64,000 bases of DNA from assembly GCA_036971475.1 (NCBI GenBank), contig JBAIZL010000003.1, forward strand, positions 48,897,342 to 48,961,341, in the 5' to 3' direction. The DNA is from Prosapia bicincta. Its lineage: Eukaryota > Arthropoda > Insecta > Hemiptera > Cercopidae. Under the pieces are notes generated by a model. The model ran no database searches. It was not told the origin of the DNA and was given only the letters and a program-made list of their open reading frames with translations. Position numbers and translations under genes: made by a program. Positions 9,556-22,631 of the stretch are shown here, piece after piece; position 1 is the stretch's first letter; each line of letters opens with the position of its first letter.

Positions 9556-9594
9556 CCTCGAGGGAGCCACGGGTTAAACGTTTGGGAACCACTG
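9556..9594 (-). repeat. hAT-like right terminal inverted repeat
   Basis: Ends TTTGGGAACCACTG, the exact reverse complement of the first 14 bases of the element. Inside it, CCTCGAGGGAGCCACGGG pairs imperfectly with the inner part of the left repeat. Confidence 0.75.
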
Positions 9595-9702
9595 GGGTAC
9601 AGGTTTATTATATGCGGTCAGATGTCTTCAGGGGTCACCTGTAACAAAAATGGATATTAGCTTAATGTTGTTGGTTTACTGAAGGCTTCAACAATATAAA
9701 AT
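9595..9702. other. Unique DNA between the transposon and the microsatellite
   Basis: About 110 bases with no recognised gene or repeat. Confidence 0.4.
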
Positions 9703-9728
9703 TGTATGTGTATGTGTGAGTGTGTGTA

Positions 9729-9762
<34 letters not shown>

Positions 9763-9820
9763 TCTGTGAACGTGTGTGTGTGTGTGTGTATTTGTGTGTG
9801 TGTGTGTGTGTGTGTGTTTG
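9703..9820 (+). repeat. (TG)n microsatellite, interrupted
   Basis: About 118 bases of TG dinucleotides broken by TA, TTTG and TGAACG interruptions, consistent with an old dinucleotide repeat. Confidence 0.95.
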
Positions 9821-10186
9821 ATTAGGGTATTATATTTAAAACATAAACTGATACACATACACATTTATACTATTTGTACACAACAAATTGTAATTATAAA
9901 ATAATATACGTAATAAAAACAATAAGACTATTACACACACAATATAACTAGGTTTGGGTATCTAGAATAAGACGCCGAGTCTAGCTCCTGGCACAGCTGA
10001 AGATAAAATTCCGATTCCATGCGCTATTGTAAAGGATAGAATAAATATGTACATCCATGAGCATTGACATGTATTTATTGGCGCCTTCCCTTTTCCTTCT
10101 CGTGCCTTCTCATAAACAAAGAATTAAAAGCATCCACACACAAGAATTATAAAGGAGATAGATGAGGTGTAAGAGATACGTGAAAA
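9821..10186. other. AT-rich unique DNA, nothing recognised
   Basis: No convincing coding sequence. Short minus-strand open frames that reach into the 179-bp repeat at its right end have no coding character. Confidence 0.5.
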
Positions 10187-11050
10187 GTTAATGCTGTAGC
10201 CAAACCTAAATTTTCCTGCAGAGATTTGTAGAGATCCTCCAATCTGAGGATAGAACCGGCGGAGATTCGATGTCTCCTCGCCTTCTGACTGCATCCAATA
10301 GACGGGGGGTGGGTGTGTTTGAAGGTATTTGTAGCTACAAGACACAAAAGCAAAGCAGATTTTGCATGTTAAGGATCAGACAGACCTAAGTGTTACTGCA
10401 GAGAAGTGAGGAGATCCTCCAATACGAGGATAGAAGCGGCAGAGATGCGATGTCTCTTTGCCTTCTACCTGCATCCAATAGACCGGGAAAGGGTTGTTTG
10501 GAGGTATTAGTAGCTGGATACAAGACACGAAAGCAAAGCAGATTGGGCAGGTTAATGATCAGACATACCTCAGTGTTACTGCAGAGATGTAAAGAGATCC
10601 TCCAATGCGAGGATAGAAGCGGTAGAGATGCGATGTATCCTCACCATGTGACTGAACCCATTAGATTTGCTGGGTTCTGGAACCAGGTGTAGCTGGACAC
10701 AAGACACGAAAGCAAAGCAGATTGGGCAGGTTAATGATCAGACATACCTCAATGTTCCTGCAGAGATATAAAGAGATCCTCCAATGCGAGGATAGAAGCG
10801 GTAGAGATGCGATGTATCCTCACCATGTGACTGAACCCATTAGATTTGCTGGGTTCTGGAACCAGGTGTAGCTGGACACAAGACACGAAAGCAAAGCAGA
10901 TTGGGCAGGTTAATGATCAGACATACCTCAGTGTTACTGCAGAGATGTAAAGAGATCCTCCAATGCGAGGATAGAAGCGGTAGAGATGCGATGTATCCTC
11001 ACCATGTGACTGAACCCATTAGATTTGCTGGGTTCTGGAACCAGGTGTAG
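10187..11050 (+). repeat. 179-bp tandem repeat, five copies
   Basis: GAGATCCTCCAAT recurs at 10231, 10411, 10594, 10773 and 10952, a spacing of 180, 183, 179 and 179 bp. Each unit also has GATAGAAGCGG, GAGATGCGATGT, GACACGAAAGCAAAGCAG and TTACTGCAGAG. Copies 3-5 are almost identical, while copies 1 and 2 are older and divergent (GACGGGGGGTGGG or GACCGGGAAAGGG in place of TTAGATTTGCTGGG). A 100-codon open frame across 10390-10692 exists only because of the repeat. The fifth copy stops at GTGTAGCTG, where the AB satellite begins. I see no RNA-gene or transposon signature. Confidence 0.92.
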
Positions 11051-13799
11051 CTGTTTATTTTAGATTATTTACTCTAAATTGAGGTCATTCACCCTAATGA
11101 ACGATAAATAAAACGTATATTATCAGTTTTGGGCGGGATTTAGTCCTTATGGGTGGATGTAGGTGTGAGAAGGAGGTACAAACATAGCATTTCTTCAATA
11201 GGGCGGTATTTATACTTCAACGGGCGTGACTGGAGCGATTTGGGCGGGATTTAGTCCTTATGGGTGGATGTAGGTGTGAGAAGGAGGTACAAATATAGCA
11301 TTTCTTCAAATAGGGCGGTATTTATACTTCAACGGGCGTGACTGCAGCGATTTGGGCGGGATTTAGTCCTTATGGGTGGATGTAGGTGTGAGAAGGAGGT
11401 ACAAACATAGCATTTCATCAATAGGGCGGTATTTATACTTCAACGGGCGTGACTGGAGCGATTTGGGCGGGATTTAGTCCTTATGGGTGGATGTAGGTGT
11501 GAGAAGGAGGTACAAACATAGCATTTCATCAATAGGGCGGTATTTATACTTCAACGGGCGTGACAGGAGCGATTTGGGCGGGATTTAGTCCTTATGGGTG
11601 GATGTAGGTGTGAGAAGGAGGTACAAACATAGCATTTCTTCAATAGGGCGGTATTTATACTTCAACGGGCGTGACTGCAGCGATTTGGGGAGTGATAGGT
11701 GTGTTCCTGATATTATTTGGGTTGTTATTTCATATCAAGGTCGAATATAATAGAAAAATCGAAAGTAGAACAACAATAGTCTGTTTATTTTAGATTATTT
11801 ACTCTAAATTGAGGTCATTCACCCTAATGAACGATAAATAAAACGTATATTATCAGTATTGGGCGGGATTTAATCCTTCTGGGTGGATGTAGGTATGAGA
11901 AGGAGGTATAAACATAGCATTTCTTCAATAGGGCGGTATTTATACTTCAACGGGCGTGACTGCAGCGATTTGGGCGGGATTTAGTCCTTATGGGTGGATG
12001 TAGGTGTGAGAAGGAGGTACAAACATAGCATTTCATTAATAGGGCGGTATTTATACTTCAACGGGCGTGACTGGAGCGATTTGGGCGGGATTTAGTCCTT
12101 ATGGGTGGATGTAGGTGTGACAAGGATGTACAAACACAGCATTTCTTCAATAGGGCGGTATTTATACTTCAACGGGCGTGACTGGAGCGATTTGGGCGGG
12201 ATTTAGTCCTTATGGGTGGATGTAGGTGTGAGAAGGAGGTACAAACATAGCATTTCATCAATAGGGCGGTATTTATACTTCAACGGGCGTGACTGGAGCG
12301 ATTTGGGCGGGATTTAGTCCTTATGGGTGGATGTAGGTGTGAGAAGGAGGTACAAACATAGCATTTCATCAATAGGGCGGTATTTATACTTCAACGGGCG
12401 TGACTGGAGCGATTTGGGCAGTGATAGGTGTGTTCCTGATATTATTTGGGTTGTTATTTCATATCAAGGTCGAATATAATAGAAAAATCGAAAGTAGAAC
12501 AACAATAGTCTGTTTATTTTAGATTATTTACTCTAAATTGAGGTCATTCACCCTAATGAACGATAAATAAAACGTATATTATCAGTATTGGGCGGGATTT
12601 AGTCCTTATGGGTGGATGTAGGTGTGAGAAGGAGGTACAAACATAGCATTTCTTCAATAGGGCGGTATTTATACTTCAACGGGCGTGACTGGAGCGATTT
12701 GGGCGGGATTTAGTCCTTATGGGTGGATGTAGGTGTGAGAAGGAGGTATAAAAATAGCATTTCTTCAATAGGGCGGTATTTATACTTCAACGGGCGTGAC
12801 TGCAGCGATTTGGGCAGTGATAGGTGTGTTCCTGATATTATTTGGTTTGTTATTTCATATCAAGGTCGAATATAATAGGAAAATCGAAAGTAGAACAACA
12901 ATAGTCTGTTTATTTTAGATTATTTACTCTAAATTGAGGTCATTCACCCTAATGAACGATAAATAAAACGTATATTATCAGTATTGGGCGGGATTTAGTC
13001 CTTATGGGTGGATGTAGGTGTGAGAAGGAGGTACAAACATAGCATTTCATCAATAGGGCGGTATTTATACTTCAACGGGCGTGACTGCAGCGATTTGGGC
13101 GGGATTTAGTCCTTATGGGTGGATGTAGGTGTGACAAGGAAGTACAAACATAGCATTTCTTCAATAGGGCGGTATTTATACTTCAACGGGCGTGACTGCA
13201 GCGATTTGGGCGGGATTTAGTCCTTATGGGTGGATGTAGGTGTGAGAAGGAGGTACAAACATAGCATTTCATCAATAGGGCGGTATTTATACTTCAACGG
13301 GCGTGACTGGAGCGATTTGGGCGGGATTTAGTCCTTATGGGTGGATGTAGGTGTGAGAAGGAGGTACAAACATAGCATTTCATCAATAGGGCGGTATTTA
13401 TACTTCAACGGGCGTGACTGGAGCGATTTGGGCGGGATTTAGTCCTTATGGGTGGATGTAAGTGTGAGAAGGAGGTACAAACATAGCATTTCATCAATAG
13501 GGCGGTATTTATACTTCAACGGGCGTGACTGGAGCGATTTGGGCAGTGATATTTGTGTTCCTGATATTATTTGGGTTGTTATTTCATATCAAGGTCGAAT
13601 ATAATAGAAAAATCGAAAGTAGAACAACAATAGTCTGTTTATTTTAGATTATTTACTCTAAATTGAGGTCATTCACCCTAATGAACGATAAATAAAACGT
13701 ATATTATCAGTATTGGGCGGGATTTAGTCCTTATGGGTGGATGTAGGTGTGAGAAGGAGGTACAAACATAGCATTTCTTCAATAGGGCGGTATTTATAC

Positions 13800-16740
13800 T
13801 TCAACGGGCGTGACTGGAGCGATTTGGGCGGGATTTAGTCCTTATGGGAGGATGTAGGTGTGAGAAGGAGGTACAAACATAGCATTTCATCAATAGGGCG
13901 GTATTTATACTTCAACGGGCGTGACTGCAGCGATTTGGGCAGTGATAGGTGTGTTCCTGATATTATTTGGGTTGTTATTTCATATCTAGGTCGTATATAA
14001 TAGAAAAATCGAAAGTAGAACAACAATAGTCTGTTTATTTTAGATTATTTACTCTAAATTGAGGTCATTCACCCTAATGAACGATAAATAAAACGTATAT
14101 TATCAGTATTGGGCGGGATTTAGTCCTTATGGGTGGATGTAGGTGTGAGAAGGAGGTACAAACATAGCATTTCATCAATAGAGCGGTATTTATACTTCAA
14201 CGGGCGTGACTGCAGCGATTTGGGCAGTGATATTTGTGTTCCTGATATTATTTGGGTTGTTATTTCATATCAAGGTCGAATATAATAGAAAAATCGAAAG
14301 TAGAACAACAATAGTCTGTTTATTTTAGATTATTTACTCTAAATTAAGGTCATTCACCCTAATGAACGATAAATAAAACGTATATTATCAGTATTGGGCG
14401 GGATTTAGTCCTTATGGGTGGATGTAGGTGTGAGAAGGAGGTACAAACATAGCATTTCTTCAATAGGGCGGTATTTATACTTCAACGGGCGTGACTGGAG
14501 CGATTTGGGCGGGATTTAGTCCTTATGGGAGGATGTAGGTGTGAAAAGGAGGTACAAACATAGCATTTCATCAATAGGGCGGTATTTATACTTCAACGGG
14601 CGTGACTGCAGCGATTTGGGCAGTGATAGGTGTGTTCCTGATATTATTTGGGTTGTTATTTCATATCAAGGTCGAATATAATAGAAAAATCGAAAGTAGA
14701 ACAACAATAGTCTGTTTATTTTAGATTATTTACTCTAAATTGAGGTCATTCACCCTAATGAACGATAAATAAAACGTATATTATCAGTATTGGGCGGGAT
14801 TTAGTCCTTATGGGTGGATGTAGGTGTGAGAAGGAGGTACAAACATAGCATTTCTTCAATAGGGCGGTATTTATACTTCAACGGGCGTGACTGGAGCGAT
14901 TTGGGCGGGATTTAGTCCTTATGGGAGGATGTAGGTGTGAGAAGGAGGTACAAACATAGCATTTCATCAATAGGGCGGTATTTATACTTCAACGGGCGTG
15001 ACTGCAGCGATTTGGGCAGTGATAGGTGTGTTCCTGATATTATTTGGGTTGTTATTTCATATCTAGGTCGTATATAATAGAAAAATCGAAAGTAGAACAA
15101 CAATAGTCTGTTTATTTTAGATTATTTACTCTAAATTGAGGTCATTCACCCTAATGAACGATAAATAAAACGTATATTATCAGTATTGGGCGGGATTTAG
15201 TCCTTATGGGTGGATGTAGGTGTGAGAAGGAGGTACAAACATAGCATTTCTTCAATAGGGCGGTATTTATACTTCAACGGGCGTGACTGGAGCGATTTGG
15301 GCGGGATTTAGTCCTTATGGGTGGATGTAGGTGTGAGAAGGTGGTACAAACATAGCATTTCATCAATAGGGCGGTATTTATACTTCAACGGGCGTGACTG
15401 CAGCGATTTGGGCAGTGATAGGTGTGTTCCTGATATTATTTGGGTTGTTATTTCATATCAAGGTCGAATATAATAGAAAAATCGAAAGTAGAACAACAAT
15501 AGTCTGTTTATTTTAGATTATTTTCTCTAAATTGAGGTCATTCACCCTAATGAACGATAAATAAAACGTATATTATCAGTATTGGGCGGGATTTAGTCCT
15601 TATGGGTGGATGTAGGTGTGAGAAGGAAGTACAAACATAGCATTTCTTCAATAGGGCGGTATTTATACTTCAACGGGCGTGACTGGAGCGATTTGGGCAG
15701 TGATAGGTGTGTTCATGATATTATTTGGGTTGTTATTTCATATCAAGGTTGAATATAATAGAAAAATCGAAAGTAGAACAACAATAGTCTGTTTATTTTA
15801 GATTATTTACCTTAAATTGAGGTCATTCACCCTAATGAACGATAAATAAAACGTCTATATCAGTTTTGGGCGGGATTTAGTCCTTATGGGTGGATGTAGG
15901 TGTGACAAGGAAGTACAAACATAGCATTTCTTCAATAGGGCGGTATTTATACTTCAACGGGCGTGACTGGAGCGATTTGGGCAGTGATAGGTGTGTTCCT
16001 AATATTATTTATGTTGTTATTTCATATCTAGGTCGAATATAATAGAAAAATCGAAAGTAGAACAACAATAGTCTGTTTATTTTAGATTATTTACTCTAAA
16101 TTGAGGTCATTCACCCTAATGAACGATAAATAAAACGTATATTATCAGTTTTGGGCGGGATTTAGTCCTTATGGGTGGATGTAGGTGTGAGAAAGAGGTA
16201 CAAACATAGCATTTCTTCAATAGGGCGGTATTTATACTTCAACGGGCGTGACTGGAGCGATTTGGGCGGGATTTAGTCCTTATGGGTGGATGTAGGTGTG
16301 AGAAGGAGGTACAAACATAGCATTTCTTCAATAGGGCGGTATTTATACTTCAACGGGCGTGACTGGAGCGATTTGGGCAGTGATAGGTGTGTTCCTGATA
16401 TTATTTAAGTTGTTATTTCATATCTAGATCGTATATAATAGAAAAATCGAAACTAGAACAACAATAGTCTGTTTATTTTAGATTATTTACTCTAAATTGA
16501 GGTCATTCACCCTAATGAACGATAAATAAAACGTATATTATCAGTTTTGGGCGGGATTTAGTCCTTATGGGTGGATGTAGGTGTGAGAAAGAGGTACAAA
16601 CATAGCATTTCTTCAATAGGGCGGTATTTATACTTCAACGGGCGTGACTGGAGCGATTTGGGCGGGATTTAGTCCTTATGGGTGGATGTAGGTGTGAGAA
16701 GGAGGTACAAACATAGCATTTCATCAATAGGGCGGTATTT
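13800..16740 (+). repeat. 2945-bp segmental duplication in the AB array, copy 1
   Basis: B-module starts at 13937, 14222, 14618, 15014, 15410, 15695, 15979 and 16375 reappear at +2945 bp (16882 to 19320). Private variants are shared at the same offset: GGGAGGATG, GTGATATTTGTG, GTGTTCATGATA, GATTATTTTCTC and CGAAACTAGAAC. End points are approximate, because both lie inside A runs. Confidence 0.88.
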
Positions 16741-16744
16741 ATAC

Positions 16745-19685
16745 TTCAACGGGCGTGACTGGAGCGATTTGGGCGGGATTTAGTCCTTATGGGAGGATGT
16801 AGGTGTGAGAAGGAGGTACAAACATAGCATTTCATCAATAGGGCGGTATTTATACTTCAACGGGCGTGACTGCAGCGATTTGGGCAGTGATAGGTGTGTT
16901 CCTGATATTATTTGGGTTGTTATTTCATATCTAGGTCGTATATAATAGAAAAATCGAAAGTAGAACAACAATAGTCTGTTTATTTTAGATTATTTACTCT
17001 AAATTGAGGTCATTCACCCTAATGAACGATAAATAAAACGTATATTATCAGTATTGGGCGGGATTTAGTCCTTATGGGTGGATGTAGGTGTGAGAAGGAG
17101 GTACAAACATAGCATTTCATCAATAGAGCGGTATTTATACTTCAACGGGCGTGACTGCAGCGATTTGGGCAGTGATATTTGTGTTCCTGATATTATTTGG
17201 GTTGTTATTTCATATCAAGGTCGAATATAATAGAAAAATCGAAAGTAGAACAACAATAGTCTGTTTATTTTAGATTATTTACTCTAAATTAAGGTCATTC
17301 ACCCTAATGAACGATAAATAAAACGTATATTATCAGTATTGGGCGGGATTTAGTCCTTATGGGTGGATGTAGGTGTGAGAAGGAGGTACAAACATAGCAT
17401 TTCTTCAATAGGGCGGTATTTATACTTCAACGGGCGTGACTGGAGCGATTTGGGCGGGATTTAGTCCTTATGGGAGGATGTAGGTGTGAAAAGGAGGTAC
17501 AAACATAGCATTTCATCAATAGGGCGGTATTTATACTTCAACGGGCGTGACTGCAGCGATTTGGGCAGTGATAGGTGTGTTCCTGATATTATTTGGGTTG
17601 TTATTTCATATCAAGGTCGAATATAATAGAAAAATCGAAAGTAGAACAACAATAGTCTGTTTATTTTAGATTATTTACTCTAAATTGAGGTCATTCACCC
17701 TAATGAACGATAAATAAAACGTATATTATCAGTATTGGGCGGGATTTAGTCCTTATGGGTGGATGTAGGTGTGAGAAGGAGGTACAAACATAGCATTTCT
17801 TCAATAGGGCGGTATTTATACTTCAACGGGCGTGACTGGAGCGATTTGGGCGGGATTTAGTCCTTATGGGAGGATGTAGGTGTGAGAAGGAGGTACAAAC
17901 ATAGCATTTCATCAATAGGGCGGTATTTATACTTCAACGGGCGTGACTGCAGCGATTTGGGCAGTGATAGGTGTGTTCCTGATATTATTTGGGTTGTTAT
18001 TTCATATCTAGGTCGTATATAATAGAAAAATCGAAAGTAGAACAACAATAGTCTGTTTATTTTAGATTATTTACTCTAAATTGAGGTCATTCACCCTAAT
18101 GAACGATAAATAAAACGTATATTATCAGTATTGGGCGGGATTTAGTCCTTATGGGTGGATGTAGGTGTGAGAAGGAGGTACAAACATAGCATTTCTTCAA
18201 TAGGGCGGTATTTATACTTCAACGGGCGTGACTGGAGCGATTTGGGCGGGATTTAGTCCTTATGGGTGGATGTAGGTGTGAGAAGGTGGTACAAACATAG
18301 CATTTCATCAATAGGGCGGTATTTATACTTCAACGGGCGTGACTGCAGCGATTTGGGCAGTGATAGGTGTGTTCCTGATATTATTTGGGTTGTTATTTCA
18401 TATCAAGGTCGAATATAATAGAAAAATCGAAAGTAGAACAACAATAGTCTGTTTATTTTAGATTATTTTCTCTAAATTGAGGTCATTCACCCTAATGAAC
18501 GATAAATAAAACGTATATTATCAGTATTGGGCGGGATTTAGTCCTTATGGGTGGATGTAGGTGTGAGAAGGAAGTACAAACATAGCATTTCTTCAATAGG
18601 GCGGTATTTATACTTCAACGGGCGTGACTGGAGCGATTTGGGCAGTGATAGGTGTGTTCATGATATTATTTGGGTTGTTATTTCATATCAAGGTTGAATA
18701 TAATAGAAAAATCGAAAGTAGAACAACAATAGTCTGTTTATTTTAGATTATTTACCTTAAATTGAGGTCATTCACCCTAATGAACGATAAATAAAACGTC
18801 TATATCAGTTTTGGGCGGGATTTAGTCCTTATGGGTGGATGTAGGTGTGACAAGGAAGTACAAACATAGCATTTCTTCAATAGGGCGGTATTTATACTTC
18901 AACGGGCGTGACTGGAGCGATTTGGGCAGTGATAGGTGTGTTCCTAATATTATTTATGTTGTTATTTCATATCTAGGTCGAATATAATAGAAAAATCGAA
19001 AGTAGAACAACAATAGTCTGTTTATTTTAGATTATTTACTCTAAATTGAGGTCATTCACCCTAATGAACGATAAATAAAACGTATATTATCAGTTTTGGG
19101 CGGGATTTAGTCCTTATGGGTGGATGTAGGTGTGAGAAAGAGGTACAAACATAGCATTTCTTCAATAGGGCGGTATTTATACTTCAACGGGCGTGACTGG
19201 AGCGATTTGGGCGGGATTTAGTCCTTATGGGTGGATGTAGGTGTGAGAAGGAGGTACAAACATAGCATTTCTTCAATAGGGCGGTATTTATACTTCAACG
19301 GGCGTGACTGGAGCGATTTGGGCAGTGATAGGTGTGTTCCTGATATTATTTAAGTTGTTATTTCATATCTAGATCGTATATAATAGAAAAATCGAAACTA
19401 GAACAACAATAGTCTGTTTATTTTAGATTATTTACTCTAAATTGAGGTCATTCACCCTAATGAACGATAAATAAAACGTATATTATCAGTTTTGGGCGGG
19501 ATTTAGTCCTTATGGGTGGATGTAGGTGTGAGAAAGAGGTACAAACATAGCATTTCTTCAATAGGGCGGTATTTATACTTCAACGGGCGTGACTGGAGCG
19601 ATTTGGGCGGGATTTAGTCCTTATGGGTGGATGTAGGTGTGAGAAGGAGGTACAAACATAGCATTTCATCAATAGGGCGGTATTT
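16745..19685 (+). repeat. 2945-bp segmental duplication in the AB array, copy 2
   Basis: Tandem partner of the preceding block with no difference in the variants I compared. After it the A run extends to seven units (19494-20270), whereas copy 1 has three at that place, so divergence starts in the A run. Confidence 0.88.
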
Positions 19686-20729
19686 ATACTTCAACGGGCG
19701 TGACTGGAGCGATTTGGGCGGGATTTAGTCCTTATGGGTGGATGTAGGTGTGAGAAGGAGGTACAAACATAGCATTTCTTCAATAGGGCGGTATTTATAC
19801 TTCAACGGGCGTGACTGCAGCGATTTGGGCGGGATTTAGTCCTTATGGGTGGATGTAGGTGTGAGAAGGAGGTACAAACATAGCATTTCATCAATAGGGC
19901 GGTATTTATACTTCAACGGGCGTGACTGGAGCGATTTGGGCGGGATTTAGTCCTTATGGGTGGATGTAGGTGTGAGAAGGAGGTACAAACATAGCATTTC
20001 ATGAATAGGGCGGTATTTATACTTCAACGGGCGTGACTGGAGCGATTTGGGCGGGATTTAGTCCTTATGGGTGGATGTAGGTGTGAGAAGGAGGTACAAA
20101 CATAGCATTTCATGAATAGGGCGGTATTTATACTTCAACGGGCGTGACTGGAGCGATTTGGGCGGGATTTAGTCCTTATGGGTGGATGTAGGTGTGAGAA
20201 GGAGGTACAAACATAGCATTTCTTCAATAGGGCGGTATTTATACTTCAACGGGCGTGACAGCAGCGATTTGGGCAGTGATAGGTGTGTTCCTGATATTAT
20301 TTGGTTTGTTATTTCATATCAAGGTCGAATATAATAGAAAAATCGAAAGTAGAACAACAATAGTCTGTTTATTTTAGATTATTTACTCTAAATTAAGGTC
20401 ATTCACCCTAATGAACGATAAATAAAACGTATATTATCAGTATTGGGCGGGATTTAGTCCTTATGGGTGGATGTAGGTGTGAGAAGGAGGTACAAACATA
20501 GCATTTCTTCAATAGGGCGGTATTTATACTTCAACGGGCGTGACTGGAGCGATTTGGGCAGTGATAGGTGTGTTCCTGATATTATTTGGTTTGTTATTTC
20601 ATATCAAGGTCGAATATAATAGAAAAATCGAAAGTAGAACAACAATAGTCTGTTTATTTTAGATTATTTACTCTAAATTGAGGTCATTCACCCTAATGAA
20701 CGATAAATAAAACGTATATTATCAGTATT

Positions 20730-21680
20730 GGGCGGGATTTAGTCTTTATGGGTGGATGTAGGTGTGAGAAGGAGGTACAAACATAGCATTTCTTCAATAG
20801 GGCGGTATTTATACTTCCACGGGCGTGACTGCAGCGATTTGGGCGGGATTTAGTCCTTATGGGTGGATGTAGGTGTGAGAAGGAGGTACAAACATAGCAT
20901 TTCTTCAATAGGGCGGTATTTATACTTCCACGGGCGTGACTGCAGCGATTTGGGCGGGATTTAGTCCTTATGGGTGGATGTAGGTGTGAGAAGGAGGTAC
21001 AAACATAGCATTTCTTCAATAGGGCGGTATTTATACTTCCACGGGCGTGACTGCAGCGATTTGGGCGGGATTTAGTCCTTATGGGTGGATGTAGGTGTGA
21101 GAAGGAGGTACAAACATAGCATTTCTTCAATAGGGCGGTATTTATACTTCCACGGGCGTGACTGCAGCGATTTGGGCGGGATTTAGTCCTTATGGGTGGA
21201 TGTAGGTGTGAGAAGGAGGTACAAACATAGCATTTCATCAATAGGGCGGTATTTATACTTCAACGGGCGTGACTGGAGCGATTTGGGCGGGATTTAGTCC
21301 TTATGGGTGGATGTAGGTGTGAGAAGGAGGTACAAACATAGCATTTCATCAATAGGGCGGTATTTATACTTCAACGGGCGTGACTGGAGCGATTTGGGCG
21401 GGATTTAGTCCTTATGGGTGGATGTAGGTGTGAGAAGGAGGTACAAACATAGCGTTTCATCAATAGGGCGGTATTTATACTTCAACGGGCGTGACTGGAG
21501 CGATTTGGGCAGTGATAGGTGTGTTATTGATATTATTTGGGTTGTTATTTCATATCAAGGTCGAATATAATAGAAAAATCGAAAGTAGAACAACAATAGT
21601 CTGTTTATTTTAGATTATTTACTCTAAATTGAGGTCATTCACCCTAATGAACGATAAATAAAACGTATATTATCAGTATT
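20730..21680 (+). repeat. A7B higher-order unit (951 bp), copy 1
   Basis: Seven A modules (777 bp) plus one B (174 bp). The last A has TAGCGTTTCATC and the B has GTGTTATTGATATT, both also found in copy 2. The early A modules carry TACTTCCACGGGCG in place of TACTTCAACGGGCG. Four such modules in a row give the long minus-strand open frame here. Confidence 0.85.
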
Positions 21681-22631
21681 GGGCGGGATTTAGTCCTTAT
21701 GGGTGGATGTAGGTGTGAGAAGGAGGTACAAACATAGCATTTCATCAATAGGGCGGTATTTATACTTCAACGGGCGTGACTGGAGCGATTTGGGCGGGAT
21801 TTAGTCCTTATGGGTGGATGTAGGTGTGAGAAGGAGGTACAAACATAGCATTTCATCAATAGGGCGGTATTTATACTTCCACGGGCGTGACTGCAGCGAT
21901 TTGGGCGGGATTTAGTCCTTATGGGTGGATGTAGGTGTGAGAAGGAGGTACAAACATAGCATTTCATCAATAGGGCGGTATTTATACTTCAACGGGCGTG
22001 ACTGCAGCGATTTGGGCGGGATTTAGTCCTTATGGGTGGATGTAGGTGTGAGAAGGAGGTACAAACATAGCATTTCTTCAATAGGGCGGTATTTATACTT
22101 CCACGGGCGTGACTGCAGCGATTTGGGCGGGATTTAGTCCTTATGGGTGGATGTAGGTGTGAGAAGGAGGTACAAACATAGCATTTCATCAATAGGGCGG
22201 TATTTATACTTCAACGGGCGTGACTGGAGCGATTTGGGCGGGATTTAGTCCTTATGGGTGGATGTAAGTGTGAGAAGGAGGTACAAACATAGCATTTCAT
22301 CAATAGGGCGGTATTTATACTTCAACGGGCGTGACTGGAGCGATTTGGGCGGGATTTAGTCCTTATGGGTGGATGTAGGTGTGAGAAGGAGGTACAAACA
22401 TAGCGTTTCATCAATAGGGCGGTATTTATACTTCAACGGGCGTGACTGGAGCGATTTGGGCAGTGATAGGTGTGTTATTGATATTATTTGGGTTGTTATT
22501 TCATATCAAGGTCGAATATAATAGAAAAATCGAAAGTAGAACAACAATAGTCTGTTTATTTTAGATTATTTACTCTAAATTGAGGTCATTCACCCTAATG
22601 AACGATAAATAAAACGTATATTATCAGTATT
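21681..22631 (+). repeat. A7B higher-order unit (951 bp), copy 2
   Basis: Same length and same diagnostic variants as copy 1. A shortened relative with four A modules (24164-24781) keeps the identical right end, TAGCGTTTCATC followed by GTGTTATTGATATT. Confidence 0.85.

Larger units (their letters stand above)
8228..9594. mobile_element. hAT-like DNA transposon, non-autonomous, carrying a foreign-looking gene
   Basis: The 1367-bp segment begins CAGTGGTTCCCAAA and ends with its exact reverse complement TTTGGGAACCACTG. The inverted similarity continues inward to about 40 bases. This CAGTGGTTCCCAA-type end is typical of hAT superfamily elements. No hAT transposase (BED finger, DDE/RNase H-like core or hATC dimerisation region) is encoded. 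Instead the element holds a 5S-derived fragment next to the left end and a GC-rich gene in the middle. The 8 bases outside the two ends (TTTCCAAG and GGGTACAG) do not match, so the expected 8-bp target duplication is not confirmed. Decay, a rearranged copy or a misjudged border could explain that. Confidence 0.72.

Noticed and set aside
8220..9602. 8-bp target-site duplication of the hAT-like element
   Set aside because: TTTCCAAG on the left and GGGTACAG on the right do not match, so it is not claimed.
8519..9671. 13-bp direct repeat AGCTTAATGTTGT at 8519-8531 and 9659-9671
   Set aside because: One copy lies inside and the other outside the hAT-like element, with no relation to either end. 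It may be chance in AT-rich DNA.
10390..10692. 100-codon plus-strand frame in the 179-bp repeats
   Set aside because: It spans repeat copies, reads different frames in successive units and has no coding character.
20693..21241. 182-codon minus-strand open frame
   Set aside because: It consists of a 37-residue repeat because module A is 111 bp, a multiple of three. It ends when B begins. No codon bias or domain is evident.
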